DNA of 64,000 nt from Amycolatopsis lexingtonensis. Lineage in GTDB: Bacteria; Actinomycetota; Actinomycetes; Mycobacteriales; Pseudonocardiaceae. Both the position numbers and the translations under genes were made by a program. Under the pieces are notes generated by a model, which was given only the letters and a program-made list of their open reading frames with translations, was not told where the DNA came from and did not search any database. Each line of letters begins with the position of its first letter. Within the stretch, counting starts at the first letter, position 1. The stretch is from assembly GCF_014873755.1 (NCBI RefSeq), contig NZ_JADBEG010000001.1, forward strand, positions 188,501 through 252,500, in the 5' to 3' direction. Of the stretch, positions 1 to 7,402 are shown one piece after another.

Positions 1-2
1 GG

Positions 3-611
3 CTCCTGGCGAGCACCTACGTCGACGGCTACTTCGGCACCACCACGATCACGGCGTACTCGCAGTACCAGAAGTCATTGGGCTACACCGGGATCGACGC
101 CTCCGGCCTGCCGGGCAAGACGTCGCTGGAGACGCTGGGCGAAGGCCGGTACACGGTCACCAACCCGGTTTCGGCGGGCAGCCACGTCACCTACCACGGC
201 GTCACGCTCAACACCCGCACCAAGGCGATGCTCGTGGCCGCCGAAGGCCTCTTCGGTTCGTCGGTCAGCCTGACACAGGGCTCGTACAACCCGGGTGGCG
301 TCGACGCTTCGGCCGGGACGCACGACGGCGGCGGCGCGATGGACATCTCGGTGTCCAACCTGTCGTCCACGAGCCGGACGAACCTGCTGAAGGCGCTGCG
401 CAAGGTCGGGTTCGCGGCCTGGCTGCGCACCCCGGACCAGGGCTTCGCCTACCACATCCACGCCATGGCGATCTCCGACCCGGACCTGTCGTCGGGTGCC
501 CAGCACCAGACCGGCGACTACTACCTGGGCATGAACGGCCTCGCCGGCCGCGGCGCCGACGACGGCCCGGCGGTCACCAAGGTCACGTGGGAGGAATACC
601 AGCGCGGCTGA
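3..611 (+). CDS. M15-like cell-wall peptidase domain protein (5' end outside window)
   Basis: The reading frame is open from the first bases of the window, so the N-terminus lies upstream; about 202 residues are visible. The segment GTHDGGGAMDIS resembles the zinc-binding SxHxxGxAxD signature of M15/VanY-type D,D-peptidases, and YHIHAMAI near the C-terminus could supply the remaining histidine ligand. Neither motif is canonical, so this may be a related metal-binding fold rather than an active carboxypeptidase. Proteins of this kind are usually secreted and act on peptidoglycan, often with an N-terminal peptidoglycan-binding domain; any signal peptide would be in the missing part. The next gene starts 77 bp downstream on the same strand. 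Confidence 0.6.
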   Translation, partial: LLASTYVDGYFGTTTITAYSQYQKSLGYTGIDASGLPGKTSLETLGEGRYTVTNPVSAGSHVTYHGVTLNTRTKAMLVAAEGLFGSSVSLTQGSYNPGGVDASAGTHDGGGAMDISVSNLSSTSRTNLLKALRKVGFAAWLRTPDQGFAYHIHAMAISDPDLSSGAQHQTGDYYLGMNGLAGRGADDGPAVTKVTWEEYQRG

Positions 612-688
612 CGCCGGGCGCCCGGTCGTGGTGGCACGGCCGGGCGCACTGGTGGTTTGATCGGAAGGACCGACACAGGGGGTTTCCG

Positions 689-1507
689 ATGGCAGGCAAG
701 GCGTTCCGGTTCGGCGTGGTCGCGGCGGCTCAGGAAGGCGGCGCGAAGTGGCGCGAGACCGCCCTGCGTGCCGAAGCGCTCGGCTATTCGACGCTGCTCT
801 CGCCCGACAACCTGAACCTGCCGACCCCGACCGCGGCGCTCGCGGCCGCCGCGGCGGTGACGACCGACCTGCGTGTCGGGTCCTTCGTGCTGGCCAGCCC
901 GCTGCGCACCGCGCGGGCGGCGGCTTGGGAAGCGCACAGCCTGACTGCCATCACCGAAGGCCGGTTCGAACTCGGCCTCGGCACCGGGCTCCCGTCGATG
1001 CGGCAGCAGGCGGAGGAACTGGGCCTGCCCTACGGCTCGGGCCAGGAGCGGCTCGACTCGATCTCCGAGACCGTCGACCACGTGCGGCGGCTCGACGGCG
1101 ACGCGCACACGCCGGTGATGATCGCCGCGGGCGGGCCGAAAGCGCGGGTGCTCGCCGCGAAGAAGGCCGACATCGTCACGCTCGCCGGCGGTCCGCTGAC
1201 CACCCGCGAAGAAATGGCCGGCCAGATCACGGAAATCCGCGCGGCGGCCGGTGAGCGCGACCTCGAGATCGCGATGAACATCTGGGTGGTCGGCGAAGAA
1301 GTGCCGCCGTGGATCCGCGGGTTCATCGGGGTCGACGCCGAAACGCTGATCGCGCACGACTCGCTCGCCATGCTCCGCGGCAGCGCCGACGCGATGGTCG
1401 AAGAGCTCGAACGGCGCCGCGAAGAACTCGGCGTCTCCTACTTCAGCGTCAACGGGGCGTTCACCGAGCAGTTCGCGCCGCTGGTTGCGCGGCTGGCGGG
1501 GAAGTGA
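689..1507 (+). CDS. LLM-class F420-dependent oxidoreductase
   Basis: A 272-residue TIM-barrel protein of the luciferase-like monooxygenase class. N-terminal FRFGVVAAA, then LSPDNLNLPTP, the conserved EGRFELGLGTG block and the phosphate-binding style stretch VMIAAGGPKARVLAAKKAD are typical of actinobacterial F420-dependent members (TIGR03621-like). The substrate cannot be read from sequence. The ATG at MAGKAFRF follows an AGGGGG ribosome site; a longer frame upstream only overlaps the preceding gene. The 3' end overlaps the convergent dehydratase gene by 47 bp, so the two transcripts must be antisense at their ends. Confidence 0.85.
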   Translation: MAGKAFRFGVVAAAQEGGAKWRETALRAEALGYSTLLSPDNLNLPTPTAALAAAAAVTTDLRVGSFVLASPLRTARAAAWEAHSLTAITEGRFELGLGTGLPSMRQQAEELGLPYGSGQERLDSISETVDHVRRLDGDAHTPVMIAAGGPKARVLAAKKADIVTLAGGPLTTREEMAGQITEIRAAAGERDLEIAMNIWVVGEEVPPWIRGFIGVDAETLIAHDSLAMLRGSADAMVEELERRREELGVSYFSVNGAFTEQFAPLVARLAGK

Positions 1508-2405
1508 GCGTCGCGGGGTCGGTGTTGGCCCCGCAGAGCAGGACGGCGACCCGCTCGCCCGGCGCCGGCCGGTAGGCCCCGGTGCGCAGGGCGGCGAACG
1601 CCGTCGCCCCGCCGGGTTCGACGGCGAGCCGGTAGCGGTCCCACAGCGCCGCGCGGGCGTCGAGGATCGCGGCGTCGTCGACCAGCACCGAGCCCACGTC
1701 CGAGCGGGTGGCGACCGCGAACGCGATGTCGCCCAGCCGCGAAGCGCCGAGGGAGTCGGCGGCGACGCCGGACACCTCGACCGCGACCGGTTCGCCCGCG
1801 GCCAGCGCCGCGTTCAGCGTCGGGGCCGTCCGCGGTTCGACGCCGACCACCCGCGCCCGGCCCTCGACCGCGGCGGCGATGCCCGCCAGCAGCCCGCCGC
1901 CGCCGACCGCGACCAGGATCGTGTCCAGCCCGTCGACGTCTTCCAGCAGTTCCAGGCCGATCGTCCCCTGCCCGGCGCAGATCTCCGGCTGGTCGTAGGC
2001 GTGGCAGAAGAGCCCGCCGGAGTCCGCCGCGTGCTTCACGGCGGCGTCGTAAGCGTCGGCGTACTTGTCGCCGACCAGCTCGACGGCCGCGCCCAGCTCA
2101 CGCAGCTTCGCGACCTTCACCGCGGGCGCGTTCCTGGGGACGTAGACCCGGGCGGCCACCCCGAATTCGCGGGCGGCGTGGGCGACGGCGAGCCCGGCGT
2201 TGCCGCCCGAGGCGGCCACCACCCCGGCCGCCGAGAGCTCGCCCGCCGCGATGATCCGGTTGAAGGCGCCCCGCGCCTTGAACGACCCGGTGTGCTGCAG
2301 CTGCTCCAGCTTGAACCACACGCCGTCGTCGGCGAGGACCGGCGTCCGGCGGACCCGGCCCCGGATCCGCGTGGCCGCCACTTCGACATCCGCAGTGCTG
2401 ATCAT
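1461..2405 (-). CDS. PLP-dependent threonine/serine dehydratase
   Basis: A 314-residue fold-type II pyridoxal-phosphate enzyme. GSFKARGA near residue 42 contains the Schiff-base lysine, SGGNAG near residue 67 is the substrate-binding loop, and the phosphate-gripping glycine loop appears as VAVGGGGLLAG. Length and the absence of a C-terminal ACT domain place it with small catabolic or biodegradative serine/threonine dehydratases that deaminate Ser or Thr to 2-oxo acids. It is divergent from a LysR regulator that starts 86 bp away and probably controls it. A racemase or other beta-eliminating activity of the same fold cannot be excluded. Confidence 0.85.
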   Translation of the reverse strand: MISTADVEVAATRIRGRVRRTPVLADDGVWFKLEQLQHTGSFKARGAFNRIIAAGELSAAGVVAASGGNAGLAVAHAAREFGVAARVYVPRNAPAVKVAKLRELGAAVELVGDKYADAYDAAVKHAADSGGLFCHAYDQPEICAGQGTIGLELLEDVDGLDTILVAVGGGGLLAGIAAAVEGRARVVGVEPRTAPTLNAALAAGEPVAVEVSGVAADSLGASRLGDIAFAVATRSDVGSVLVDDAAILDARAALWDRYRLAVEPGGATAFAALRTGAYRPAPGERVAVLLCGANTDPATLTSPPAAQPAARTAR

Positions 2406-2460
2406 GGGTCCAGCATGCGCGCCGGCCCGCCGTAAGCACCAGCGACGTCTCCTATGCTGG

Positions 2461-2477
2461 CATCAGCGGAGCTGATG
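2461..2477. promoter_or_regulatory. Dyad between dehydratase and LysR genes
   Basis: CATCAGC-GGA-GCTGATG is a perfect 7-bp inverted repeat lying just upstream of the LysR start, in the divergent promoter region. It is a candidate LysR or autoregulatory site. Only the symmetry is observed; binding is inferred. Confidence 0.35.
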
Positions 2478-2490
2478 GCTGGAGGTCGCG

Positions 2491-3375
2491 GTGCTCGACG
2501 CCCATCGCCTGGCCGTGCTGGCCGAGGTCGCGCGGGCCGGCTCGATCGCCAGAGCGGCCCAGCGGCTCTCCTTCACGCCGTCGGCCGTCTCGCAGCAGCT
2601 GGCCAAGCTCGAGCGCGACGTCGGGGCCCGCCTGCTGCACCGGCACGCCCGCGGCGTCACCCTGACGCCGGTCGGGGAGGCGCTGCTCGGGCACGCGGAG
2701 ACGATCGTCGGCGAGCTGCGCACCGCCGAGCGGACCGTCCGCGCCCTGCTCGACGAGCAGCCCGCGCAGCTCGCCGTGGGCACGTTCGCGAGCGCGGGCA
2801 GCACGCTCGTGCCCGCCGCGCTCGCGGACTTCCGCCGCGACCACCCGGCGGTGGCGCTGCGGCTGCTGGACCTGGAGCCGCCCGACGGGTACGGCCTGGT
2901 CAGCTCGCGCGACCTCGACCTGCTGATCACCCACCGCTATCCCGGGGCGCCGCTGCCCGATCCCCGCGGGCTCACGCGGACGCTGCTGCGTTCCGAGCGG
3001 TTCCGCCTGATCCTCCCGGCCGGCCACCCGAAGGCGAAGGCCAGCCGGCTCACCCTGCGCGCGCTGGCCGGCGAGGACTGGATTTCCGGCAGCCCCGGCG
3101 TGCCCAACCGCGTCTGCCTGGACCAGCTGGCCGACGCCGCCGGGGTCGTGCTGCGGGTGGCCTACGAAACCCGGGACTACCAGGTCGTCCTGGCACTGGT
3201 GGAGGCCGGGCTCGGGATCGCGTTCGTGCCGGAGGGCGTGCTCGGCAGGCTGGGCCCGGCGCGGATCGAGGTGCGCGACGCCGCCGACGCGCGGCCGACC
3301 CGCGAGATCTTCCTGGTGCACCACCGGCGTCCCGGCCCGCTGGTGACCGAGATGGTGGCGCTGCTCGGCCGTTAG
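2491..3375 (+). CDS. LysR-family transcriptional regulator
   Basis: A 294-residue LysR-type regulator. The N-terminal winged helix contains SIARAAQRLSFTPSAVSQQL followed by KLERDVGARLLHRH, and the remainder is the periplasmic-binding-like effector domain (STLVPAALADFRRDHPAV, then GEDWISGSPGVPN, then ALVEAGLGIAFVPEGVL). The GTG start gives the normal HTH position. It is transcribed divergently from the serine/threonine dehydratase, the classic arrangement for a LysR protein and its target, so control of that gene in response to an amino-acid-like ligand is the simplest inference. Confidence 0.88.
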   Translation: MLDAHRLAVLAEVARAGSIARAAQRLSFTPSAVSQQLAKLERDVGARLLHRHARGVTLTPVGEALLGHAETIVGELRTAERTVRALLDEQPAQLAVGTFASAGSTLVPAALADFRRDHPAVALRLLDLEPPDGYGLVSSRDLDLLITHRYPGAPLPDPRGLTRTLLRSERFRLILPAGHPKAKASRLTLRALAGEDWISGSPGVPNRVCLDQLADAAGVVLRVAYETRDYQVVLALVEAGLGIAFVPEGVLGRLGPARIEVRDAADARPTREIFLVHHRRPGPLVTEMVALLGR

Positions 3376-3397
3376 GGGGCGGCGCGCGGTTCCGGAT

Positions 3398-3450
3398 GCC
3401 CCCAATGTGGCGTTGGGTGCGTTGGACGCACCGAACGCCACATTGGGGGC
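3398..3450. repeat. Palindromic element, family A (AATGTGGCGTT type)
   Basis: Two 25-base arms (3398-3422 and 3426-3450) pair at 24 of 25 positions around the 3-base loop TGG. The arm contains CCCCCAATGTGGCGTT and GGTGCGT. Near-identical units recur at 21.04-21.12 kb, so this is a dispersed repeat family rather than a one-off terminator. Confidence 0.85.
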
Positions 3451-3473
3451 GTACCCGCTGGTCACCCTCGCCT

Positions 3474-3519
3474 GACTTTGCCGGGCCCTAACGCCGGATG
3501 CCAGGGCCCCGGCAAAGTC
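3474..3519. repeat. Palindromic element, family D (GACTTTGCCGGGCCC type)
   Basis: GACTTTGCCGGGCCCT at 3474-3489 is matched by AGGGCCCCGGCAAAGTC at 3503-3519, an inverted repeat with a single bulged base and a 13-base loop. Further arms of the same unit occur near 3588 and 3831 in the same intergenic stretch. Confidence 0.7.
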
Positions 3520-3632
3520 GGGTCAGCACGGCGGATCCGGCGGTCTTGCACGTCATGAAAGGGTCGTTCACCTCGCCTCACGTCAGGGTCCCGGCAAAGT
3601 CCCGTCGGTGCACTCCGCAGCGTTGCCCCAGC

Positions 3633-3685
3633 GTCTTGAATGAGTCATTCAGGTCTTCAGAAGACCTGAATGACTCATTCAAGAC
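3633..3685. repeat. Palindromic element, family B (TTGAATGAGTCATTCA type)
   Basis: A perfect 25-bp inverted repeat (3633-3657 with 3661-3685) around a 3-base loop CAG. The arm itself contains the internal palindrome TGAATGAGTCATTCA. The same unit occurs at 37.2 kb over the stop codon of another gene. Confidence 0.85.
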
Positions 3686-3737
3686 GTGGATCGAGCGGGT
3701 CACGGCGGCAGGGTGGCCGCGGGCGGCTCGGCGTCGC

Positions 3738-3800
3738 GGGATGTCATGAACGGGTCGTTCATGTCGTCTGGCGAGGTGAACGACCCGTTCATGACATCCC
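3738..3800. repeat. Palindromic element, family C (ATGAACGGGTCGTTCAT type)
   Basis: A perfect 24-bp inverted repeat (3738-3761 with 3777-3800) with a 15-base loop; the arm core is GTCATGAACGGGTCGTTCA. Partial copies occur at about 3552 and 3858 in the same region. Confidence 0.8.
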
Positions 3801-3912
3801 CACGACGCCCGGCAGACCGCTCGACCGCGACTTTGCCGGGCCCCTGCGCCGGATGCGATGAACGGGGTCGTTCATGACGTCCGGACCGGGATCACGGCGA
3901 AACTCTCGGTCG

Positions 3913-4830
3913 TTAGGGGCGGCCGGTGGGCTCGAAGCGCGCCGATGCCGCCCGCAGCGCGTCCAGACAAGCCCGCACCGCGCCGCGGTCCTCCTCGCCC
4001 GCGCGGCAGATCGCGAAGATCGTCCGGTTCAGCGCCGGGCGCGTGGTCAGGATGCGGACACCGTCGGGAAGCCGGTCGCGGGCGAGGCGGGGCACCAGCG
4101 CCGCGCCGATGTTGCCCGCCACCAGGGCCAGCTGCGTCGGGTAGCTGCCGACCGTGCAGCTGATCCGGGGCTCCAGGTGCTGGGCGCGCAGCACCTGCGT
4201 CAGCCACTCGTGGCAGCCGGACCCGGCGCTCCAGGCGATCCACGGCACGTCGTCCAGCTCGGCCAGGTCGACGGCCTTGCGGTGGGCCAGCCGGTGCCCG
4301 GCGGGCAGCGCGAGGTCGGCGACGTCGGCGAACAGCGGGATGGCGGTCGCCGACGGCGGGATCTCCGTCGGGCGGTCCGCCCAGCTCTCCACCACGGCGA
4401 CGTCGAGGTCGCCGGACACCACGCGCGGGATCGTCTGCTCGGCCTCGCCTTCGTGCAGCGTCACCACCAGCCCCGGGTGCTGGGTGGAGAGCGTGGTCAG
4501 CGCGGGCGGCAGCAACGCGTGCACGGTCGTCGGGATCGCGCCGATCCGCAGCGGCCCGAAGACGTCCTCGCGCAGCAGCTCCAGGTCCGCCTTCGCCTCG
4601 GCGACCTGCGCGAGGATCCGTTCGGCGTGCCCGGCCAGCACCTGGCCCGCCTTCGTCAGCCGCACACCGCGGCCGTGGGGTTCCAGCAGGGTCTGGCCCG
4701 CCTCCCGTTCCAGCTTCGCCAGCTGCTGCGACACCCCCGACGGCGTGACGTGCAACGTCGCGGCCGCCGCGGCGACCGAGCCCTGAAGTGCGACAGCGTG
4801 CAGCGCGCGCATCCGCTCGAGTCCGAACAC
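3913..4830 (-). CDS. LysR-family transcriptional regulator
   Basis: A LysR regulator of 305 residues if translated from the GTG that gives VFGLERMRALHAV. The winged helix reads AAAAATLHVTPSGVSQQLAKL and the effector domain follows (FGPLRIGAIPTTVHALLPPAL, then SGDLDVAVVESWADRP). The frame is open further upstream, but that would run through the divergent EamA gene and lacks family similarity. Start codons of the two divergent genes are only about 73 bp apart, so this regulator probably controls the adjacent EamA exporter as well as itself. Confidence 0.87.
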   Translation of the reverse strand: MFGLERMRALHAVALQGSVAAAAATLHVTPSGVSQQLAKLEREAGQTLLEPHGRGVRLTKAGQVLAGHAERILAQVAEAKADLELLREDVFGPLRIGAIPTTVHALLPPALTTLSTQHPGLVVTLHEGEAEQTIPRVVSGDLDVAVVESWADRPTEIPPSATAIPLFADVADLALPAGHRLAHRKAVDLAELDDVPWIAWSAGSGCHEWLTQVLRAQHLEPRISCTVGSYPTQLALVAGNIGAALVPRLARDRLPDGVRILTTRPALNRTIFAICRAGEEDRGAVRACLDALRAASARFEPTGRP

Positions 4831-4903
4831 GGTAGTGATGCTACCGAATTCCGCGAAGGAACATTCGCTTGTCCTTGACAGTCGTGACCCGCACGCTGGA
4901 GGG

Positions 4904-5833
4904 GTGACCACGACCGCGTCCCGCCCCACGACCACCGCACCGGCGTTCACCAGCCGGTTCGACCCGCGGCTGCTGGCCGCGCTCGGCAGCTTCTGCATCT
5001 CGCTGTCGTCGGTCTTCATCAAGGTCTCGCACACCAGCGGCAGCACGAGCGCGTTCTGGCGCTGCCTGCTGGCCCTGCCCGTGCTGGTGCTGCTCGCCGC
5101 CCGCGAACGGCGGAAGGCGGGCACGGTGAACCGCCGCGTGCTCCTGCCGCTGCTGGCCGGCACCGGGCTCGGCCTCGACTTCGTGCTGTGGGGCGAGGCC
5201 ATCCCGCGGGTCGGCGCCGGCATCGCCACCGTGCTGCTGGCCGTCCAGGTGATCATCGTGCCGCTGCTGGCGCTCGTCTTCCTGCGTGAACGGCCGTCGA
5301 AGCGCTTCCTCGTCGTGGCGCCGGTCCTGCTGGCCGGCGTGGTGCTGGCCGGTGGCTTCGCCGGTTCCGGCTCGTTCGGCCCGGACCCGGTGACCGGCGC
5401 GGTCTTCGCGTTGCTGGCCGGCGCGGGCTACGCGGTCTACCTGTTCCTGATCCGGCTCAGCGGCGCCAAGGGCACCCAAGCGAACTCACTCGCGCTGGCG
5501 ACGGTTTCGGCGGGCCTGGTGGCCTTCGTGGCCGGCGTCCCGACCGGCACGCTCGACCTGACCCCGCCCCCGGCGGCGTTCGGCTGGCTGGTCGCGCTCG
5601 CCGTCGTCGGCCAGCTGATCGGGTGGATCCTGATCTCCGCCGCGCTGCCCCGGATGTCGGCCACCACCGGCGCGACGCTGATGCTGCTGCAGCCGGTCGG
5701 CGCGGTGCTGCTGGGCATCGTCCTGCTGGGTGAGGCGCCGAGCGTGCTGCAGCTGATCGGCTGCGCGGGCGTGGTCGCGGCGGTGTGCATCGCCGGTAGC
5801 GGACGATCTGCGCGCGAACGGCGTCCCGGCTAA
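4904..5833 (+). CDS. EamA/DMT-superfamily transporter
   Basis: A 309-residue integral membrane protein with about ten hydrophobic helices in two homologous EamA halves (first half from LLAALGSFCISLSSVFIKVS, second from TGAVFALLAGAGYAVYLFL). Proteins of this superfamily usually export amino acids, purines or other metabolites across the cytoplasmic membrane. I chose the GTG before TTTASRP because CTGGAGGGG lies just upstream; the longer frame would overlap the LysR start region. It is divergent from a LysR regulator, a pairing typical of metabolite efflux systems. Confidence 0.85.
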   Translation: MTTTASRPTTTAPAFTSRFDPRLLAALGSFCISLSSVFIKVSHTSGSTSAFWRCLLALPVLVLLAARERRKAGTVNRRVLLPLLAGTGLGLDFVLWGEAIPRVGAGIATVLLAVQVIIVPLLALVFLRERPSKRFLVVAPVLLAGVVLAGGFAGSGSFGPDPVTGAVFALLAGAGYAVYLFLIRLSGAKGTQANSLALATVSAGLVAFVAGVPTGTLDLTPPPAAFGWLVALAVVGQLIGWILISAALPRMSATTGATLMLLQPVGAVLLGIVLLGEAPSVLQLIGCAGVVAAVCIAGSGRSARERRPG

Positions 5834-5843
5834 CGTCGCGGGC

Positions 5844-6740
5844 ATGCGGATACTGGTGGCCGGTGCGTCCGGTTTCGTGGGCGGCAAGCTCTGCCCGGCG
5901 CTGGAAGCGGCCGGGCACGAGGTGCTCGCGATGACCCGCCACCCCGCGAAGTACCAAGGGGCCGGGAAAGCCGTGCGCGGCGACGTCGCCGACGTCGGTT
6001 CCCTGCGGGACGCGCTCAAGGACGTCGAAGCCGCCTACTACCTGGTGCATTCACTCGACAGCGCGGACTTCAAGCGCCGCGACGCCGACGCCGCCCGCGC
6101 CTTCGCCCGTGCCGCGGGCGACGCGGGGGTCCGCCGGATCGTCTACCTCGGCGGGCTCGGGGACGACGACGACACGCTCTCGGAACACCTGGCCAGCCGC
6201 CGCGAGGTCGAACGGCTGCTGGGGGAGACCGGCGTGCCGGTCACCGTGCTGCGCGCCGGGATCGTGATCGGCCACGGCGGGACGTCGTGGGAGCTGACCC
6301 GCCAGCTGGTCGAGCACCTGCCGGCGATGGTCACCCCGCGCTGGGTGAGCACGCGCACCCAGCCGATCGCGATCGCCGACGTCGTGCGCTACCTGGCCGG
6401 CGTCCTCGAGCACCCGGAGGCCGAAGGGAAGACCTTCGAAATCGGCGGCCCGGAAGTGCTGGCCTACCGGGACATGCTGCAGCGCGTCGCGGCGATCGAA
6501 GGCAGGCCGCTGCTGATCCTGCCGGTGCCGCTACTGTCTCCGCGCCTGTCGTCGTACTGGCTGTCGCTGGTCACCGACATCGACGTGCCGACCGGGCGGG
6601 CGCTGATCGACTCGATGACCAACGAGGTCGTCGTCCGCGACGACGCGATCCGCCGGATCGTCGAGTTCGAGCCGCTGGGCTACGACGAGGCCGTGCTGCA
6701 AGCGCTGGGCGAACGCGCGAAGAGCAGGCGGACCGCGTGA
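5844..6740 (+). CDS. NAD(P)-binding NmrA/atypical SDR protein
   Basis: A 298-residue Rossmann-fold protein. The N-terminal dinucleotide motif is VAGASGFVGGKL, followed by a divided catalytic region typical of atypical short-chain dehydrogenases (YYLVHSLDSADF, then RRIVYLGGLGDDD) and a C-terminal half with GGPEVLAYRDML. Members act as reductases or as redox-sensing proteins; actinobacterial relatives are often annotated as nucleoside-diphosphate-sugar epimerases. It begins 10 bp after the EamA gene and its stop overlaps the next start (GTGA), so it is co-transcribed with the CPBP protein downstream. Confidence 0.8.
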   Translation: MRILVAGASGFVGGKLCPALEAAGHEVLAMTRHPAKYQGAGKAVRGDVADVGSLRDALKDVEAAYYLVHSLDSADFKRRDADAARAFARAAGDAGVRRIVYLGGLGDDDDTLSEHLASRREVERLLGETGVPVTVLRAGIVIGHGGTSWELTRQLVEHLPAMVTPRWVSTRTQPIAIADVVRYLAGVLEHPEAEGKTFEIGGPEVLAYRDMLQRVAAIEGRPLLILPVPLLSPRLSSYWLSLVTDIDVPTGRALIDSMTNEVVVRDDAIRRIVEFEPLGYDEAVLQALGERAKSRRTA

Positions 6741-7315
6741 GACGGGGGTTCCTGGCCGCCGTCACGGCCGCCGGGTCCGGGCTGCTCGGCGCGTCACTGG
6801 CCAGCCGCCCCGGTTCGCGCCGGTTCCACACGCTGACGGCGTCGGTCGCGGCGACCTGGTTCGCCGGGGCGGGCCGGGTGCCGCGCGGCCGCCCGGACGT
6901 CGTCCAGCCGCTGGTGGTGGGTGCCGGCGCGTTCGGCGTCTTCTACGGCTGCGCGCTGGTGGCCCGGCACATCCCGCCGCTGCGCCGCGCGATCACCGGC
7001 GTGCTCGACCACGCCCACCGCGGTTCGACGCCGTCGGTGGCGGTGACGGCGCTGGTCACCGGCGTGGCCGAGGAAGCCTTCTTCCGCGGTGCGCTCTACG
7101 ACGCGTTCGGGGCGCGTGGCGCCACCGCGGCGTACGTCCTGTCGACCACGGCGACGCGGAACCCCGCGCTGGTGCTGGCCTCCGCCGTGATGGGGGCGCT
7201 TTTCGCCGCGCAGCGCCACCGCGCGGGTGGCGTGCAGGCCCCGATGCTGACCCACGTGGCCTGGTCGGCGCTGATGCTCGCGGCGATGCCGCGGCTGTTC
7301 CCGCCGGAGGACTAG
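6737..7315 (+). CDS. CPBP-family intramembrane protease-like protein
   Basis: A 192-residue membrane protein. AEEAFFRGALYDAF matches motif 1 of the CAAX protease/bacteriocin-processing (Abi) family, in which the paired glutamates and arginine are catalytic; LTHVAWSALML supplies the later histidine motif. Hydrophobic helices surround both. Family members cleave membrane substrates or act in bacteriocin self-protection. The GTG start overlaps the previous stop codon, indicating translational coupling with the NmrA-like gene. The protein is short for the family, so some helices may be missing. Confidence 0.75.
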   Translation: MRRGFLAAVTAAGSGLLGASLASRPGSRRFHTLTASVAATWFAGAGRVPRGRPDVVQPLVVGAGAFGVFYGCALVARHIPPLRRAITGVLDHAHRGSTPSVAVTALVTGVAEEAFFRGALYDAFGARGATAAYVLSTTATRNPALVLASAVMGALFAAQRHRAGGVQAPMLTHVAWSALMLAAMPRLFPPED

Positions 7316-7323
7316 ACCACCGT

Positions 7324-7339
7324 TGTCCGGAACCGGACA
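7324..7339. promoter_or_regulatory. Dyad upstream of GH76 gene
   Basis: TGTCCGG-AA-CCGGACA is a perfect 7-bp inverted repeat about 60 bp before the GH76 start. A second, weaker dyad, GTTCTT with AAGAAC, spans 7365-7384. Either could be a sugar-responsive operator for the secreted hydrolase; this is inference from symmetry and position. Confidence 0.35.
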
Positions 7340-7402
7340 GAATCCTTCGCCGATCGGCCCCGGTGTTCTTATCCTGAAAAGAACTCCGGTGCGTGGAGAG
7401 GG

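Larger units (their letters stand above)
3376..3912. other. Gene-free convergent intergenic region packed with palindromes
   Basis: These 537 bases lie between the 3' ends of two convergent LysR genes. No frame looks like a gene. The stretch holds at least four large inverted repeats (listed separately) plus scattered half-copies of the same units, for example GACTTTGCCGGGCCCC near 3831 and ATGAACGGGGTCGTTCATGA near 3858. It looks like a landing site for small palindromic repeat elements and would serve as a strong bidirectional terminator. Confidence 0.7.

Noticed and set aside
1461..1507. Frameshift or misassembly at the 47-bp convergent overlap
   Set aside because: Both proteins have normal family-length C-termini, so a true overlap is simpler.
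3376..3912. CRISPR array
   Set aside because: Repeats are palindromic, belong to four different families, and are not regularly spaced with unique spacers; no cas genes nearby.
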